Part shown: piece by piece, positions 36,860-45,421 of the stretch
How the letters are laid out: each line of letters starts with the position of its first letter
Position numbering within the stretch: the stretch's first letter is position 1
From: Hyphomonas polymorpha PS728
GTDB lineage: Bacteria > Pseudomonadota > Alphaproteobacteria > Caulobacterales > Hyphomonadaceae
NCBI RefSeq assembly: GCF_000685315.1
Contig: NZ_ARYM01000002.1
Span: forward strand, 211,241 to 275,240
Direction: 5' to 3'
DNA length: 64,000 bases
Notes under the pieces: model-generated
What the model was told of the DNA's origin: nothing
Databases searched by the model: none
The model's input: the letters and a program-made list of their open reading frames with translations, nothing else
Translations under genes and position numbers: made by a program

Positions 36860-38881
36860 CTAGAGCCCGCAATCGTTGGTCAGGAACTTCTCGATTTCCG
36901 TCAGCGTCAGGCGTTGCTGATCCGGCGTCCAGGGCAGGCTGTGGGGCATGTCCGGAACGTTCAGATACTTCGCTTTCGTATGCTTGCGGATGGCATTGTA
37001 GAAGGCCTTGCCGAATGTATCCGGCACGCGCACGTCCCGGTCGCCATGATAGACCAGGATCGGGATTTCCGCCTGGGCGACGTCCTTGATGACATCCCGG
37101 CCAGAGAGACCTTTCCCAAAGGCCAGGCGGCTGAAACGTCCCCGGTCGATGCCGACATTGATCTTGGCCGATTCGGCATAGCCAGCGCCTGCGATCGCGC
37201 ACTGATAGGGGCTGTTCTTGCGTGTGGCGGCAGCCATGGCAGCGTAGCCGCCATAAGAATATCCGAACATCGCCATCTTACCGGGCGCGGCATAGCCTTC
37301 GGAAACGAGCCATGCGGCGCCGTCATCCTTGTCGTCCTGCGCCTTGTAGCCGAACTCGCCATCGCCCGCGCGCCAGAGATCAAGCCCCCAGCCGACGCTG
37401 CCGCGATATTGAGGTTGCAGAACAGTGAACCCGCGTGAGGTCAGGAACGGCACCCAGCCGGACATGTCCCAGCCGCCGAAATCCCGTGCCCAGGGCCCGC
37501 CATGCGGCAGGATGATGGCCTTGCCGGGTGCGTCGCCTTCCTTCCAGCCCTGGCGGGGCGTCAGCAGGGCTGGGAGTTTGCGCCCATCGCGCGCATTGTA
37601 ATAGACGAGTTCGGTTCGGGAGAGATCTGCCGTGTCAATCCAGGGGCGTTCCCCGCCCAATGCTTCCAGCTGGCTGCGGTCGCGCAGCAGGAAATAGCGT
37701 TCCGGCATCTGTGAGCCAGACGCGCTGAAGATGATCAGGCTGAAATCATCGTTGCGATAGAGGATGTTGACGCTTTCCGCGCCAAGCTGCTGTTCGAGCC
37801 CGAGGACGATGCCGCCGAACTCCGGGTCAATCCACTCCGTGCGCTGAATGTCTGCAGCATAGCGATAGCCGAGTACTTTGCCAAAATCATGCGCGGCCGT
37901 GGACGTTACAACGCCGGTGGCGTCAAAATCCGTGGCGAGGAAGACCGGCTCATCGCTGAGTTTCCGGGCTACCGGATCATAGGTGTAGATGGCTGACTTG
38001 TCCGAGAATTTGTTCGTCAGGATATAGTAGATCCCGGTCGCTTCATCCCGGTGGATGACCGAGAGCACCTGGCGGTTTACCGCGTCCACCGTCAGCGCAT
38101 CATGCTGTTCGAAGGCGCCGCCCTTGGTGGTTTTCAGCTGGGTATACTGTTCGAAGGTGTTGCGCTTCTCATCCGTGCCAGCCTGGCTCATCACTTCGCC
38201 ATCGCGGGGATCAATATAGTCTGCGCCCGTATCGCCCGAGGCGCGATAGGTGCTGCGGAAGGCGCCGGTGTTGACGTTCAGCAGCCCTATCTCCCGGGCA
38301 AAGGAAGTGCCCGAAATCCGGTTGATCAGAACATTGTCTGGATCCAGCGGCAGGGTTGAAACAACGCTGCCACGTGCGGTGATCCGCACGCAGTCCGCCG
38401 TCGACTTGCTGATGTTCCGGGTGCTGCCGAGATCGATGAAGGGCTCTTCGAAGCTCTTGAAGCTCGTATCGGTGAGAAGCACCTTGACCGACCATGTGCG
38501 GGTCGACCCAATGGCCGATCCCTCGGCGCAGCCCTGAAGGCGTCCGGTGAAGGGCTGGCGCACAACCGTCTGGATTTTCCCGTTCTTAAGGGCGGCAACA
38601 CTGATGAACTCTGAATCCCGCCCATCGGGGGCAACGGTCACCGGCGGCTTGGAGAGATCGGTCAGATCCCATGCGGCGACAACCGCGCGGTCCTGATCAT
38701 TGCCGGTAGACGGACCGACCAGGGCCACCATGGTTTTTCCGTCCGAAGATACCGACACGGAAGACATTGCCGGCAGTCTGGCCAGATCCTCGATGGGGAT
38801 CGGCTTGGCCAGCGCGGCCGGGGTGGCAAGACTGGCCGCAAGCGCCAGAACCAGCCCGCGCACGGGCAGGGAACCTATCAT
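36860..38881 (-). CDS. Secreted S9-family (prolyl oligopeptidase-like) peptidase
   Basis: About 673 residues from the ATG at 38881 (AGGAG 10 bases upstream; the open frame extends to 38983). A signal peptide (RGLVLALAASLATPAALA) precedes an N-terminal beta-propeller region and a C-terminal alpha/beta hydrolase domain with Ser in FGYSYGGYAAMAA, Asp in YHGDRDVRVP and His in DMPHSLPW. S9 enzymes cleave short peptides after Pro or act as dipeptidyl or acylaminoacyl peptidases. Periplasmic location between two TonB-dependent receptor genes suggests trimming of imported peptides. Isopeptidases of lasso peptide systems also belong to this fold, but no precursor or maturation genes are seen here. Confidence 0.93.
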   Translation of the reverse strand: MIGSLPVRGLVLALAASLATPAALAKPIPIEDLARLPAMSSVSVSSDGKTMVALVGPSTGNDQDRAVVAAWDLTDLSKPPVTVAPDGRDSEFISVAALKNGKIQTVVRQPFTGRLQGCAEGSAIGSTRTWSVKVLLTDTSFKSFEEPFIDLGSTRNISKSTADCVRITARGSVVSTLPLDPDNVLINRISGTSFAREIGLLNVNTGAFRSTYRASGDTGADYIDPRDGEVMSQAGTDEKRNTFEQYTQLKTTKGGAFEQHDALTVDAVNRQVLSVIHRDEATGIYYILTNKFSDKSAIYTYDPVARKLSDEPVFLATDFDATGVVTSTAAHDFGKVLGYRYAADIQRTEWIDPEFGGIVLGLEQQLGAESVNILYRNDDFSLIIFSASGSQMPERYFLLRDRSQLEALGGERPWIDTADLSRTELVYYNARDGRKLPALLTPRQGWKEGDAPGKAIILPHGGPWARDFGGWDMSGWVPFLTSRGFTVLQPQYRGSVGWGLDLWRAGDGEFGYKAQDDKDDGAAWLVSEGYAAPGKMAMFGYSYGGYAAMAAATRKNSPYQCAIAGAGYAESAKINVGIDRGRFSRLAFGKGLSGRDVIKDVAQAEIPILVYHGDRDVRVPDTFGKAFYNAIRKHTKAKYLNVPDMPHSLPWTPDQQRLTLTEIEKFLTNDCGL

Positions 38882-39013
38882 GTTGATCACACTCCTGTAA
38901 TTCTTGTGCTGTCGGCGCCGGTGGGCTGTCCCTCCGGCACAATATTGATCGCGGCCCTGATGCTTCAGGCCAGAGATTGCCAAACCTTAATGCCGGGGCA
39001 CGTATCCTCCAAG

Positions 39014-39571
39014 TCAGGATATACGTTTGGCGCGGAAGCCGCTGGCGCCGTCTAGGCTCAGCATATAGCTGCCCAGTGCGGCTTTCCGGATCCGGGCTTC
39101 CTTCGCCTTCTTCACCGCAAAGGCGTTTGCCTTGACCGTATCGGTCTGCTCCCAGGTCTGGCCATTTTCGAGCACGACAACAACTTTGCCGGTGACCCCC
39201 TGGATCCGCGCCGATTTCACCGGGACGGTGATTTCGGAGACCGATTCCCGCGGAGCGGTATCACCTGCCTGACTACGGAAGAGGGAAGGGAGGCTGGGCA
39301 GGGAAAAGCCGAAGGCTTCCTTCTCGATGGACTCGATGGCCGCTACATCCACAGTCTGGACTTCGCCGGCGGTCTCCCGTGCCTTGAGCGTTGCGACCGC
39401 CTGATCGAAGCAGGCCAGCCGTTCGGCATCAGCCGGAATGGTCTGACAGGCATAGATGGGATCGATCGGGTTGGAAGGGGCCGTCTGTGCCGCCGCGACA
39501 CACAAGAGCGTGGCGGACAGACAAGCGGCGGCGCTGAAGGCTGATTTGAGGACCACGATATTTCGCTCCAT
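39014..39571 (-). CDS. Hypothetical exported protein with CX(n)C-type motif
   Basis: About 185 residues from the ATG at 39571, picked for its signal peptide (LKSAFSAAACLSATLLCVAAAQ); ATGs at 39595 and 39619 are alternatives. The mature start has YACQTIPADAERLACFDQAV, a two-Cys motif found at the start of several small exported or secretion-related proteins. The remainder contains a beta-rich segment (ITVPVKSARIQGVTGKVVVVLENGQTWEQ). Function unknown. It precedes the S9 peptidase gene by 132 bases on the same strand. Confidence 0.7.
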   Translation of the reverse strand: MERNIVVLKSAFSAAACLSATLLCVAAAQTAPSNPIDPIYACQTIPADAERLACFDQAVATLKARETAGEVQTVDVAAIESIEKEAFGFSLPSLPSLFRSQAGDTAPRESVSEITVPVKSARIQGVTGKVVVVLENGQTWEQTDTVKANAFAVKKAKEARIRKAALGSYMLSLDGASGFRAKRIS

Positions 39572-39722
39572 ATCCAATAATTCTGGCACGATCATGCCCG
39601 CTAGCCGAGGCTGGTGCACCTATTGAGTTCGCGTTTCGCGTAATTCCGGGTGGAGATTCACATAAACCTGAAGCCAAATAGTCACACTCGGGGAATTTGT
39701 CGAAGGTTTTGCGACACTGTGG

Positions 39723-39751
39723 TTGACTGTCAAATTCTTGACTTCATTACT
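39723..39751 (+). promoter_or_regulatory. Possible promoter of the second TonB-dependent receptor
   Basis: TTGACT, 17-base spacer, ATTACT. It would leave a leader of about 90 bases before the TTG start. The -10 match is weak. Confidence 0.3.
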
Positions 39752-39808
39752 CACCGTTAAGGTCCGGGGAGTCGGACCCAACACTCAAACTCAAGCTGAG
39801 TGCCGCTA

Positions 39809-39826
39809 TAGCGCGCATGCGCGCTA
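39809..39826. promoter_or_regulatory. 18-bp perfect palindrome in the receptor leader
   Basis: TAGCGCGCATGCGCGCTA; its centre contains the only upstream in-frame ATG. It ends 11 bases before the GGAGGG ribosome site and could be an operator or a hairpin that hides the initiation region. Confidence 0.55.
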
Positions 39827-39846
39827 CATTATTTTTGGAGGGTAAG

Positions 39847-42834
39847 TTGAACGAACCTACTTGGAAAAAGCGACTGTTCACCACATCGCTGTTTGCCGGT
39901 GCGCTGTTTGCTGCCACCAGCCCGTTTGTGGCTGTTGCGCAAGAAGCAGATGAACCTGTTGTTGAAACCACTGCTGCTCAGGGCGACGAAGCCGAAGCAC
40001 GCCAGCAGCGCATCACCGTCACCGGCTCGCGCCTGGTGCGCCGTGACGAAGTTGCTGAAAGCCCGATCCTCACCGTTGGTCAGGACGCGCTGGTCACCTC
40101 GGGTCTCACCACGGTCGAGCAGTACCTGAACACGCTGCCGCAGATCACGCCGAACCTGTCGTCCCAGTCGAACAACCCGAGCTCCAACGGCCGCGCCGTT
40201 CTCGACCTTCGCGGTCTGGGTTCGGGCCGTAACCTCGTGCTCGTCAACGGCCGCCGTGGCATGCCGTCCTTCGCCGGTGGCGCAGTCGACATCAACACGA
40301 TCCCTTCGGCACTCGTTGAGCGCGTTGAAATCATCACCGGTGGTGCAGCTTCGACCTACGGCGCCGACGCTGTGGCAGGTGTCGCCAACTTCATCATGCG
40401 CGACAACTTCGAAGGCGTTGAAGTCGACGGCCAGTACCGCGCTGCGATGGAAAACGGCGACGCTGTCGAGTGGGGTTCGGGCATCACCATGGGCAGCAAC
40501 TTTGCTGACGGCCGTGGTAACGCTGTTCTCTCCATGAACTACTTCACCCGTGAAGTGCTCGGCAAAGGCGCTCGCGACTTCTCCGCTCAAGCGTCCAGCA
40601 CCACCTCGATCTTCCCGGATGGCTCCTGGAACACGGGCACCGCGACGCCGAGCCAGGCTGCCGTTGACGCGATCTTCGGACCGGGTCTCTGCGCCACGAA
40701 CGGCGGCGGTGGCGGCTTCGGCTTCAACCCCGATGGTTCGCTGTTCTGTACCGGTGTTGCCGGTAACCCGAACCGCAATATCGTTGGCTACACCGGCCCG
40801 GAATCGGCCATCGCAACCGCGTTTGCTCCGGACCTGTTCTCCTACAACTTCGAGCCGGACAACAACCTGATCCTGCCGCTCAACCGCTGGAACGTCTATT
40901 CCTCGGTTGATTACGACATCAACGACTATGTCCGTGCCTACGGCCAGTTCATCTTCACGAACTACAACGCCGAGCAGGAGCTTGCTCCGACCCCGGCAGG
41001 CGGCACCACGGGCTTCACCATTCCGGTCACGAACCCCTTCATCGCCGGTAACGCTCCGCTGCAGGCCCTGCTTGCTTCGCGCGCCAACCCGACGGCACCG
41101 TTCGCGATCTCTAAGCGTTTCAACGCGCTCGGCGGCCGTGTTGGTTCCACGACGCACGACGTCTGGCAGATGACCATGGGCTTCGATGGCAAGCTGATGG
41201 GCACCGAGACCTGGACCTATGACGTGTACATGTCGCAGGGCCGTTCCACGCTGAACGAAATCCAGACGGGTAACGTTCGCCGTGACCGCGTCCAGACGCT
41301 GCTCGATGCTGCTGATGGCGGTGCTTCGCTTTGCGCCGGTGGCCTGAACCTGCTCGGCAATGCCCCGATCAGCCAGTCCTGCATCGACTACATCTCGCTG
41401 ACGGCGAAAAACCTCACCGAGATCGAACAGAAGATCATCGAAGGCTCTATCCAGGGCGAGATGTTCCAGCTTCCCGCTGGTCCGATCCAGACCGCTTTTG
41501 GTATCCAGTACCGCGAGCTGGACTATGACTTCCAGCCCGACTCCGGCCTGCAGCCGGGTATCGTTGCCGGCTTCAACCAGCAGCTCCCGACCTCTGGCTA
41601 TCTTGACTGGTACGACCTCTACACCGAGGCTCTGATCCCGGTCGTGAAAGACATGCCTTTCGCTGAAGAAGTGACGCTGACCGCTGGTTACCGCGTGACG
41701 GATAACAGCCGTTCGGGCACCTCGGACTCCTGGAAGATCAATGGTGACTGGAAAGTCAACGACTACCTCCGCTTCCGCGGTGGTTATCAGAAGGCTATCC
41801 GTTCGCCGTCCATCACCGAGCTCTTCGCTCCGGTGCTGAACAACTTCCCGACCTTCACCAACCAGGACCCCTGCAACACCTCCGTCGGTTCGACCACGAA
41901 CCCTGAGTACGGTCGTGCTGGCGCCAATGGCGCACAGGTGCAGGCACTCTGCGCGATCCAGTCGGGTCTTGCTGGCGGCGCCACGTTCAACCAGCCCTCG
42001 GGCCAGGCAACGGGTCTCACCGGTGGTAACGTCAACCTGTCGCCGGAAGAATCCGACTCCTATACCATCGGCTTCGTCCTCTCCTCGCCGTTCACGGGCA
42101 ATTCCTTCGTGGAAAGCCTTGGCCTGACGGTCGACTACTGGTCCATCGAATTGGACAAGCAAATCGGTGCCTTTGCCGCGACCACCATCGTTCAGCGCTG
42201 CTTCAACCGCGATGGTGCAAACCCGACCTATGATCCGGCCAACGCCTGGTGTCAGCTCTTCGAGCGTGACCCGAGCAATGGCGGCGTCATCAACCTGTCG
42301 CAAACCAACACCAATGACCTCGCTCTGGAAACCTCTGGCGTGGACATCACGGGCCGTTGGGGTGTTGATCTCGACACCTATGGCGCTCTGAACTGGAACC
42401 TGGTTGCGACCTGGATCGAGGCCTACAAGTCGGGCACCACCGTGACCGCAACCGACCCGATGTACGAATATGTCGGCACCATCGGTTCGCTGACGGGTTC
42501 GGCTGTTCCGGAATGGAAGTTCACCCTGAACTCCACCTACACCTACGACGATCTGCGTCTGACGCTCGCAACGCGTTACATTCAGAACATGTCGCACGCA
42601 AACCGCGTGACCGGTGGCAGTGCAGCGTCGAACACCAACGTTCCGGAAACCTGGTACTTCGACCTCAACGGCTCGTACAACCTGACCGACTACGTCACGC
42701 TCCGCGCTGGTGTGAACAACCTGTTCGACCAAGAGCCGCGTCTGTACACGCCGAACGTTCAGGCCAACACCGACCCGTCCCAGTATGACGTGGTTGGCCG
42801 CTCGGCCTTCGTGGGTGTCAACCTGCGCTTCTAA
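39847..42834 (+). CDS. TonB-dependent outer-membrane receptor
   Basis: About 995 residues from a TTG at 39847. GGAGGG sits 5 bases before that TTG, whereas the ATG at 39817 lies inside a palindrome without a ribosome site. The signal peptide (FTTSLFAGALFAATSPFVAVAQ) follows at once. The plug domain has RITVTGSRLVRRD, LDLRGLGSGRNLVLVNGRR and ASTYGADAVAGVANFIM; the barrel ends with NLRF, the outer-membrane C-terminal aromatic. Several loops carry Cys pairs. Codons are those of highly expressed genes (many GCT, GGT, CGT). Ligand unknown. Confidence 0.94.
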   Translation: MNEPTWKKRLFTTSLFAGALFAATSPFVAVAQEADEPVVETTAAQGDEAEARQQRITVTGSRLVRRDEVAESPILTVGQDALVTSGLTTVEQYLNTLPQITPNLSSQSNNPSSNGRAVLDLRGLGSGRNLVLVNGRRGMPSFAGGAVDINTIPSALVERVEIITGGAASTYGADAVAGVANFIMRDNFEGVEVDGQYRAAMENGDAVEWGSGITMGSNFADGRGNAVLSMNYFTREVLGKGARDFSAQASSTTSIFPDGSWNTGTATPSQAAVDAIFGPGLCATNGGGGGFGFNPDGSLFCTGVAGNPNRNIVGYTGPESAIATAFAPDLFSYNFEPDNNLILPLNRWNVYSSVDYDINDYVRAYGQFIFTNYNAEQELAPTPAGGTTGFTIPVTNPFIAGNAPLQALLASRANPTAPFAISKRFNALGGRVGSTTHDVWQMTMGFDGKLMGTETWTYDVYMSQGRSTLNEIQTGNVRRDRVQTLLDAADGGASLCAGGLNLLGNAPISQSCIDYISLTAKNLTEIEQKIIEGSIQGEMFQLPAGPIQTAFGIQYRELDYDFQPDSGLQPGIVAGFNQQLPTSGYLDWYDLYTEALIPVVKDMPFAEEVTLTAGYRVTDNSRSGTSDSWKINGDWKVNDYLRFRGGYQKAIRSPSITELFAPVLNNFPTFTNQDPCNTSVGSTTNPEYGRAGANGAQVQALCAIQSGLAGGATFNQPSGQATGLTGGNVNLSPEESDSYTIGFVLSSPFTGNSFVESLGLTVDYWSIELDKQIGAFAATTIVQRCFNRDGANPTYDPANAWCQLFERDPSNGGVINLSQTNTNDLALETSGVDITGRWGVDLDTYGALNWNLVATWIEAYKSGTTVTATDPMYEYVGTIGSLTGSAVPEWKFTLNSTYTYDDLRLTLATRYIQNMSHANRVTGGSAASNTNVPETWYFDLNGSYNLTDYVTLRAGVNNLFDQEPRLYTPNVQANTDPSQYDVVGRSAFVGVNLRF

Positions 42835-42879
42835 TCGGGACTGGCCGGCGCAATCCGGCCATTCTTTCTCGACTACAGG

Positions 42880-42913
42880 AACGGCGGTCCTTCGGGGCCG
42901 CCGTTTTCTTTTT
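42880..42913 (+). terminator. Terminator after the second TonB-dependent receptor
   Basis: AACGGCGGTCC - TTCG - GGGCCGCCGTT: an 11-bp stem with a C(UUCG)G tetraloop, followed by TTCTTTTTC. A second GC-rich hairpin (42843-42860) lies just upstream. Confidence 0.93.
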
Positions 42914-43047
42914 CTGCTGGTTCCGTATCGGCCTCTTTGGGGTCTGACAGGAGCGGGGCTCAGGGCTGTGCCAGCCCCCCTGTTGAGGGGGATTACAGGG
43001 GGGCTTGGTCTGGCATTCTGGGATCATCCATCACATGGGAGATCGAC

Positions 43048-43581
43048 ATGACCCTCAACCGACCTTTGAAGATGCTGGCGGGGCTTGCCGTGGCGGGCCT
43101 CGTTGCGGCGTGTGCCAGTGCGCCGCCTCCGCCCGCGCCAGCGCCACTTGCAGCGGTTCCGGACCTGCCGGCGCCGGAATGGCGCAAGATCATCCAGCAG
43201 GACGAGCGTTTTGCCGTCTTTATCGCCCAGCCGGCCGTGCCCGAGGGAGACCTTGCCTATTTCCGGATGGTGTATGTCTACAGGCCGGACGAAGTGTCCT
43301 TCGATGGCCGGTATGTGGCCTGGCAGGAATATCCGTATGCGACGCTCAACTGCGCGCGGGATAGTGTGAGGATGGGCCAGCGCACGCGCTATGACTTTGA
43401 GGGCAACGCCTTCGGGCAGGACGAAGACACGGCCTTCTACCCGATCATCGGGCATGCGGTGGCGCGCGCCCGCGATGTCATCTGCAAGAATGAGCCCTGG
43501 CAGGGGATGGAAGTCGTCTCCGGCGGAAAAGGCTGGGTCGAGCGCGAGCGGGCGAGAATCCCGGGCAGCAAGGCCCTCTAG
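43048..43581 (+). CDS. Predicted lipoprotein of unknown function
   Basis: About 177 residues from the ATG at 43048 (GGGAG 6 bases upstream). The signal ends in lipobox VAAC (Cys near 20), followed by a Pro/Ala-rich linker (ASAPPPPAPAPLAA) and a soluble domain with several aromatic strands (FRMVYVYRPDEVSFDGRYV). I recognise no family. It stands alone, convergent with the RlmI-like gene. Confidence 0.75.
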   Translation: MTLNRPLKMLAGLAVAGLVAACASAPPPPAPAPLAAVPDLPAPEWRKIIQQDERFAVFIAQPAVPEGDLAYFRMVYVYRPDEVSFDGRYVAWQEYPYATLNCARDSVRMGQRTRYDFEGNAFGQDEDTAFYPIIGHAVARARDVICKNEPWQGMEVVSGGKGWVERERARIPGSKAL

Positions 43582-43605
43582 GGCCGGCAACGGGGCAGGG
43601 TGGCC

Positions 43606-44502
43606 TCAGGCCGCCCGCCACCGCGCATAAAGCGCAGTCGGCAGCAGGCGGTCTGAGCCCTGCTGGGGCAGGGCCATTTCGCCCATTTCCATGACGCCCA
43701 CATAGGGTTTCAGCCGGTCGCCGAGGGCCTGGGCCACGGCGAGATAGGAGAGGCGCACGGCATAGGCGGTCGCGATGACGAAGCGCGGTTCCTCGCTGAG
43801 GAGGTCGCGCACGCCGTCGAGCAGTTCGGGCAGGCTCTCTTCGAAGCGCCAGGTTTCGTTCTTGGGGCCGCGGCCAAATTTCGGCGGGTCGAGCACGATG
43901 CCGTCATACTTGCTGCCGCGGCGGATTTCCCGGGCGACGAACTTCATCGCGTCATCGGCAATCCAGCGGATGGTGCGGTCATCAAGGCCGGAGAGGGACT
44001 GGTTGTCCTTGCCATAGCCGTTGGATTTCGGGCTGGCATCGAGATGGACGACTTCGGCGCCGGCCGCCGCGCAGGCGAGCGACATCATGCCGGTATAACC
44101 AAAGAGGTTCAGCACTTTCAGTGGGCGTTTTACGGCGCGGATCTGGTCCTGCGCAAACCGCCAGTGGACGGAGTGTTCCTGGAACACGCCCATATGGCGG
44201 AAGGCGGTGCGGCGCGCGGTGAAGGTGAGGCCGTTCCAGCGCATCGGCCAGCTTTCGGCGGCGCGTGGGGAGAGCGCTTCCCATTGCCCCGCGCCGTCTT
44301 CATCCTGCGCCTTGGTGACGAACCGGGCGTCTGCCTTCCAGCTCTGCACCGGCCGGGCCGGTTCCCAGAAGGCCTGCGGATCGGGCCGGATTACGGTCTG
44401 GCTGCCGAAGCGTTCCAGCTTTTGCAGGTGACCTGAATCGAGCAGGGCATAGTCTTCCCAGTCATCGGCAATCAGCAGGCGGGTTTCGGTCTTCATGGTC
44501 AT
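43606..44502 (-). CDS. Class I SAM-dependent methyltransferase, RlmI/RlmK-like
   Basis: A 298-residue protein with the COG1092-type catalytic domain: SAM loop LNLFGYTGMMSLACAAAGA, acidic end of strand 2 (VVHLDASPKS) and the catalytic LDPPKFGRG. Relatives make m5C in 23S rRNA. It lacks the N-terminal PUA domain of E. coli RlmI, so the exact target is uncertain. Its ATG overlaps the stop of the TrmH-type gene by 4 bases, giving an RNA-methyltransferase pair. Confidence 0.87.
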   Translation of the reverse strand: MTMKTETRLLIADDWEDYALLDSGHLQKLERFGSQTVIRPDPQAFWEPARPVQSWKADARFVTKAQDEDGAGQWEALSPRAAESWPMRWNGLTFTARRTAFRHMGVFQEHSVHWRFAQDQIRAVKRPLKVLNLFGYTGMMSLACAAAGAEVVHLDASPKSNGYGKDNQSLSGLDDRTIRWIADDAMKFVAREIRRGSKYDGIVLDPPKFGRGPKNETWRFEESLPELLDGVRDLLSEEPRFVIATAYAVRLSYLAVAQALGDRLKPYVGVMEMGEMALPQQGSDRLLPTALYARWRAA

Positions 44503-45314
44503 GCATAGCCCCGCTGGCGCCAGGCCTCATAGATCATGACGGCGCTGGCCTGGGCAAGGTTGAGGCTGTCGGCCCCGCCGCGCATGGGGATGAGGCAGAG
44601 CGTGTCGCAGGCTGCTTCCGCCCAGCCGGGCAGGCCGGCCTGTTCATTGCCCATCAGGATGATGGATCCGCCGGTGAAATCAGCCCCGTCATGACGCACG
44701 GTCCCGTTTACAGATGCAGCGCTGAGGCGCATGCCCGCGCCTTTGCGCCAGGTGTTGAGACTATCGAAATCTGCATGGGCAAAGGGCACGTCAAACACCG
44801 ATCCCATGGACGCGCGCACGGCCTCGAAACTGTAAGGATCACAGCAGGTTCCCACCAGGATCACGCCGCTCACCCCGGCGCAGTCTGCTGTGCGCAGGAT
44901 GGTGCCGAGATTGCCGGGATCGCGCACTTCATAGAGGGCGATGTAGAGGGGGGCGGTCTTGGGCGCGGGCAGGTTCGCAAGGCTGAGATGGCGCTGGCGG
45001 AAGGCGGCGACCACGCTCTGGGCGTTGTCCTTCTGGGTGATCTTGCTCATCAGCCGCTCAGGCGCCATCACCACGCGGGCGCCGGCCTTTGCCGCGTCGC
45101 GCGCCAGGTCACGGATCTGTGGCCGTTCTGCCATATCGGCGGCAATAATCACGGTTTCCGGCTGCCAGCCGCGGGCCAGGCCCTCGCTGACAATCCGGGC
45201 ACCTTCGGCCAGGAAGAGGCCGGTTTCGGCGCGCTCCTTCTTGCGTTCAAGGCCTTTCAAGGTCTTGATCAGCGGATTGGAGGGGCTGGTGATCAGTTCG
45301 AGGGGCTGTTTCAT
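44499..45314 (-). CDS. TrmH/SpoU-family RNA 2'-O-methyltransferase
   Basis: A 271-residue protein of the SPOUT class. An N-terminal substrate-binding part (ITSPSNPLIKTLKGLERKKER, as in the RlmB/TsnR group) precedes the knotted domain with the three motifs: YEVRDPGNLGTILRTADCAG, ILMGNEQAGLP and IPMRGGADSLNLAQASAVMIYEA in pieces. It methylates a ribose in rRNA or tRNA; the site is unknown. Coupled by ATGA to the RlmI-like gene downstream. Confidence 0.9.
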   Translation of the reverse strand: MKQPLELITSPSNPLIKTLKGLERKKERAETGLFLAEGARIVSEGLARGWQPETVIIAADMAERPQIRDLARDAAKAGARVVMAPERLMSKITQKDNAQSVVAAFRQRHLSLANLPAPKTAPLYIALYEVRDPGNLGTILRTADCAGVSGVILVGTCCDPYSFEAVRASMGSVFDVPFAHADFDSLNTWRKGAGMRLSAASVNGTVRHDGADFTGGSIILMGNEQAGLPGWAEAACDTLCLIPMRGGADSLNLAQASAVMIYEAWRQRGYA

Positions 45315-45421
45315 CGCCGGGTTGGGCCTGACTGGTTCATCTTGCGATCAGTTAAGGGTTAGGGCATGCCTCGCCCGAGAGAGTGCTGTGGGGGTACTGG
45401 TTTTGGGAGGTCAGCGACGTC

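Noticed and set aside
36860..38881. Lasso peptide isopeptidase interpretation of the S9 peptidase
   Set aside because: Fold and nearby TonB receptors fit, but no precursor peptide, cyclase or leader peptidase gene is visible.
42843..42860. GGCCGG/CCGGCC hairpin just after the second receptor as the main terminator
   Set aside because: The stem has no proper T-run; the UUCG hairpin at 42880 is a far better terminator.
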